Shown piece after piece: positions 5,703-7,418 of a DNA stretch of 7,418 nt (within the stretch, counting starts at the first letter, position 1; every line of letters begins with the position of its first letter). The translations under genes were made by a program, and so were the position numbers. The stretch lies in the NCBI GenBank assembly GCA_003139735.1, contig PLGA01000053.1, positions 1 through 7,418 on the forward strand, written 5' to 3'. Origin of the DNA: Bryobacterales bacterium. GTDB taxonomy: Bacteria > Acidobacteriota > Terriglobia > Bryobacterales > Bryobacteraceae. The notes below the pieces were generated by a model. That model had not been told where the DNA came from. It ran no database searches and was given only the letters and a program-made list of their open reading frames with translations.

Positions 5703-7280
5703 CTACAGCGTCGCAAGCTGGTGGTCGGGGCACTCCAGATTCAGGCACTCATACAAATCGTCGATCAGACCCGTACCGTGCTTGGCCAAAAAAGGCAGAA
5801 TGGAATACAGCCGCTCCTGCAGGTGGCGCTGCGGATAGACCAATCCCGAGAGATACGACGCGTCGCGGGCCACGCGGGCATCGCGGGCCATAGTTTCGCG
5901 GCCGATCTTGCGCTCCATTTTCGCGAGCTGGTAGAGCATCTTCTGGCGGCTCTTGCCGAGGTTGGCGGCGAGCGAGGCGTCGAACCCGGCCAGGTCGCGG
6001 ATCAGGCAGTCGACGGCCTGCTCCACGGCCGTCCTGGTCCGCGCCAGGGTGCCGGAAAGAGCGGGAGGGATCAGCCGTGCGGCGATGCGGTCGCGCACCG
6101 CATCGTCGCCATGCGTGCAATCGGCGAGCGACAATCCATAGCGCGTCATCAGCTTCTGGCTGCGCTGATCGATCAACGTGAACCCGGCGCGGTGCAACGC
6201 GGCGGGCATGCGGCCCAGAATGGCGCGATAGATTACTTCGGATTGCGCCAGATACGCCAACTCGGCCGGACCGCCGATGTAGGCCACTGTCGGCAGCATG
6301 GAATCCTCGACCACGGGACGCAGCAGCGCGTTGGGGGAAAGCTGGGCGGCGCGATCCATCAATTCTTCGGTCGAGAAGCGGCGGCCATTCTGCAGATAAT
6401 CGCGGCCGTAGCGGCGCAGCGTATAGCGGCGGCCGTTCTCCAGCAGGAACACGAAGGAAGTCTGATCCTCCACGTGGACCTGCGCATGATAGCCCGCGGC
6501 TTCCAGCGCGCGGTTGCGCTCCAGCAGCGCGGCGGTCAAATCCGGCGCAGCGGCCAGCGCGGAACGAATGGCCGGCGCGGCCAACTCGCGCATGGCGGGC
6601 GACATGGGATCCACATGCAGCAGCCCGTATTGCGCCAGCAGGCGGTGGAGCAGCGCGCTGAACGCCTCACCCATGGTGCGGCCGGGCTGATAGGCTTCTT
6701 CCACCAGCGCCGACACCTCATCGCCGAACGGCAAGCCGGCCAGCGCCGCGCGCAATTGGGCGACGGGCGGCTCGCTCAGCACAAACTGCCCCACGGGCTG
6801 GCTGGTGGCCGGCGAGTGAGGTTTCTCCAGCTTGATGGGATGGTGCTCGGCGTCGAAGACCCAGCAGTGATTGACTTCGGCGAAGTCGTGGTCTTCGGTC
6901 GCCAGCCAGAAGAGCGGCACCGCGGAGATGCCCTGCGCCGCCAGGCTGCGCGCCAGTTTCGCCGCCGTGAGAGCTTTGTAAATGGTGTAAGCCGGACCGG
7001 AAAACAGGCCGACCTGCTGGCCGGTAACCACTGCCACGGTGCCCTCGCGGGCGAGAAGGTCAAGCTGAGGGCTGCCGCCATTTTGTTGCCGCAGAGCCGC
7101 GACCAGGGCGGCACGCCGCTCGGGCGGGAAGCGCATTTCACGGGCGGCAGCTTCGAAAACACCGGGGTCTGAAGGAAGGTGGGGATAGAAGGACCGGACG
7201 CGATCGGGATGGTAGGTGAAGTCCGCGAAGAGCTTGCTGGTGTGCGGCAAATCCGTGTAGCGGACGCAGGTACAGTTCAT
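5703..7280 (-). CDS. bshC: BshC, putative cysteine-adding enzyme of bacillithiol biosynthesis
   Basis: A 525-residue cytoplasmic protein, close to the usual BshC length of about 540. BshC is assigned the last step of bacillithiol synthesis, joining cysteine to glucosaminyl-malate to give the low-molecular-weight thiol that serves in redox balance and detoxification. Family hallmarks seen: VTGQQVGLFSGPAYTIYK (85-102) and VPLFWLATEDHDFAEVNH (121-138) in the Rossmann-type core; VEDSMLPTVAYIGGPAELAY (324-343); a charged, probably coiled-coil segment (about 410-475); and the C-terminal YPQRHLQERLYSILPFLAKHG (482-502). The ATG at 7280 has no strong Shine-Dalgarno and no in-frame alternative start just upstream, and the N-terminus NCTCVRYTDLPHTSKLFADF is family-like. 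It is convergent with the RHS gene (22 bases between stops). The gene at 7374 lies upstream on the same strand but is separated by a probable terminator. bshA and bshB are not in the window. High confidence in the family; the reaction is from family knowledge. Confidence 0.96.
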   Translation of the reverse strand: MNCTCVRYTDLPHTSKLFADFTYHPDRVRSFYPHLPSDPGVFEAAAREMRFPPERRAALVAALRQQNGGSPQLDLLAREGTVAVVTGQQVGLFSGPAYTIYKALTAAKLARSLAAQGISAVPLFWLATEDHDFAEVNHCWVFDAEHHPIKLEKPHSPATSQPVGQFVLSEPPVAQLRAALAGLPFGDEVSALVEEAYQPGRTMGEAFSALLHRLLAQYGLLHVDPMSPAMRELAAPAIRSALAAAPDLTAALLERNRALEAAGYHAQVHVEDQTSFVFLLENGRRYTLRRYGRDYLQNGRRFSTEELMDRAAQLSPNALLRPVVEDSMLPTVAYIGGPAELAYLAQSEVIYRAILGRMPAALHRAGFTLIDQRSQKLMTRYGLSLADCTHGDDAVRDRIAARLIPPALSGTLARTRTAVEQAVDCLIRDLAGFDASLAANLGKSRQKMLYQLAKMERKIGRETMARDARVARDASYLSGLVYPQRHLQERLYSILPFLAKHGTGLIDDLYECLNLECPDHQLATL

Positions 7281-7320
7281 GGCCGAAAGTAAGTGATGAC
7301 TGGCATATGCTCAAAGATGC

Positions 7321-7344
7321 AAAAGAGCGGGGCTCAAGCCCCGC
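7321..7344 (-). terminator. Probable rho-independent terminator of the gene ending at 7374
   Basis: On the minus strand a perfect 7-bp all-GC stem (GCGGGGC / GCCCCGC, loop TTGA) is followed directly by TCTTTT. It lies about 30 bases after the stop codon at 7374-7376 and 40 bases before the bshC start. It would end transcription of the upstream gene and imply that bshC has its own promoter in 7281-7320, or relies on read-through. No clear promoter box is visible in that 40-base stretch. The hairpin also forms part of the double-hairpin element. Confidence 0.6.
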
Positions 7345-7360
7345 GCGGGCTAAAGCCCGC
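7327..7360. repeat. Two abutting GC-rich hairpins, REP-like intergenic element
   Basis: Two perfect hairpins sit head to tail with no spacer. The first is GCGGGGC-TCAA-GCCCCGC (7327-7344) and the second GCGGGC-TAAA-GCCCGC (7345-7360). Both share the core GGGCTNAAGCCC, so they look like variants of one element. Such paired GGGCTNAAGCCC hairpins resemble the dispersed intergenic palindromes found in GC-rich environmental genomes. Whether this one is dispersed cannot be judged from a single copy. Confidence 0.6.
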
Positions 7361-7373
7361 CCTCCGTTTACGG

Positions 7374-7418
7374 CTAGCCCGCGGGCAAAATCTTGGTAAT
7401 GTCGTTGTACAGCACGAA
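7374..7418 (-). CDS. C-terminal end of an unidentified gene, possibly RIP metalloprotease RseP
   Basis: The minus strand is open from the window edge to a TAG at 7376-7374 and gives 14 residues, FVLYNDITKILPAG. The 5' part is off the window. The ending, a hydrophobic residue run leading into YNDI and a short charged tail, resembles the end of the last membrane helix in site-2 proteases of the RseP type, which often finish in (F/Y)ND followed by a few residues. Fourteen residues are too few for firm identification. A terminator-like hairpin follows the stop, which supports a real gene end here. Confidence 0.5.
   Translation of the reverse strand, partial: FVLYNDITKILPAG

Noticed and set aside
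5721..7172. A 483-codon open frame on the plus strand opposite bshC
   Set aside because: It is the antisense shadow of a GC-rich gene. Its product is an Arg/Gln/Gly-rich string with no domain, signal or ribosome site, while the opposite strand encodes an unmistakable BshC.

Overview
The window most likely comes from a soil-type Acidobacteriota chromosome, of the Bryobacterales/Solibacter kind. This is inferred from four things: GC of about 60%, a bacillithiol-pathway gene (bshC) in an apparently Gram-negative setting, a Sec-exported RHS/YD-repeat giant preceded by a glycine-rich exported protein, and signal peptides that all appear to be cut just before Gln. No 16S or other phylogenetic marker is present, so the taxonomy is a judgement.

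Layout, left to right. (1) Bases 1-320, minus strand: the first 106 codons of an exported metallo-beta-lactamase-fold hydrolase, cut by the window edge but showing signal peptide and metal-binding motif. (2) Bases 321-663: a divergent intergenic region with an AT-rich core and a striking 15-bp-arm inverted repeat (426-464). (3) Bases 664-5680, plus strand: a two-gene, probably co-transcribed unit. It consists of a 406-residue secreted glycine-rich beta-helix-like protein and, 19 bases later, a 1258-residue secreted RHS/YD-repeat protein. The RHS protein has a short N-terminal 16-residue tandem repeat, a DUF6531-like domain, about 33 YD units, a canonical RHS core, and a 155-residue unrecognised C-terminal tip. 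(4) Bases 5703-7280, minus strand: bshC, the cysteine-adding enzyme of bacillithiol synthesis, convergent with the RHS gene across only 22 bases. (5) Bases 7281-7373: a spacer with two adjacent perfect GC-rich hairpins, one with a U-rich tail on the minus strand. (6) Bases 7374-7418, minus strand: the last 14 codons of another gene, possibly rseP.

The plus-strand pair looks like an accessory, surface or exported module set between housekeeping-type genes. The RHS protein shows the usual polymorphic-toxin layout (shell, core, variable tip). However, it has no PAAR or VgrG partner and no room for a downstream immunity gene, so whether it is a toxin is open. The most interesting parts are the orphan tip with the only two cysteines of the mature protein, the pairing with a beta-helix-like exported protein, the N-terminal tandem repeat, and the long imperfect palindrome upstream of the pair.
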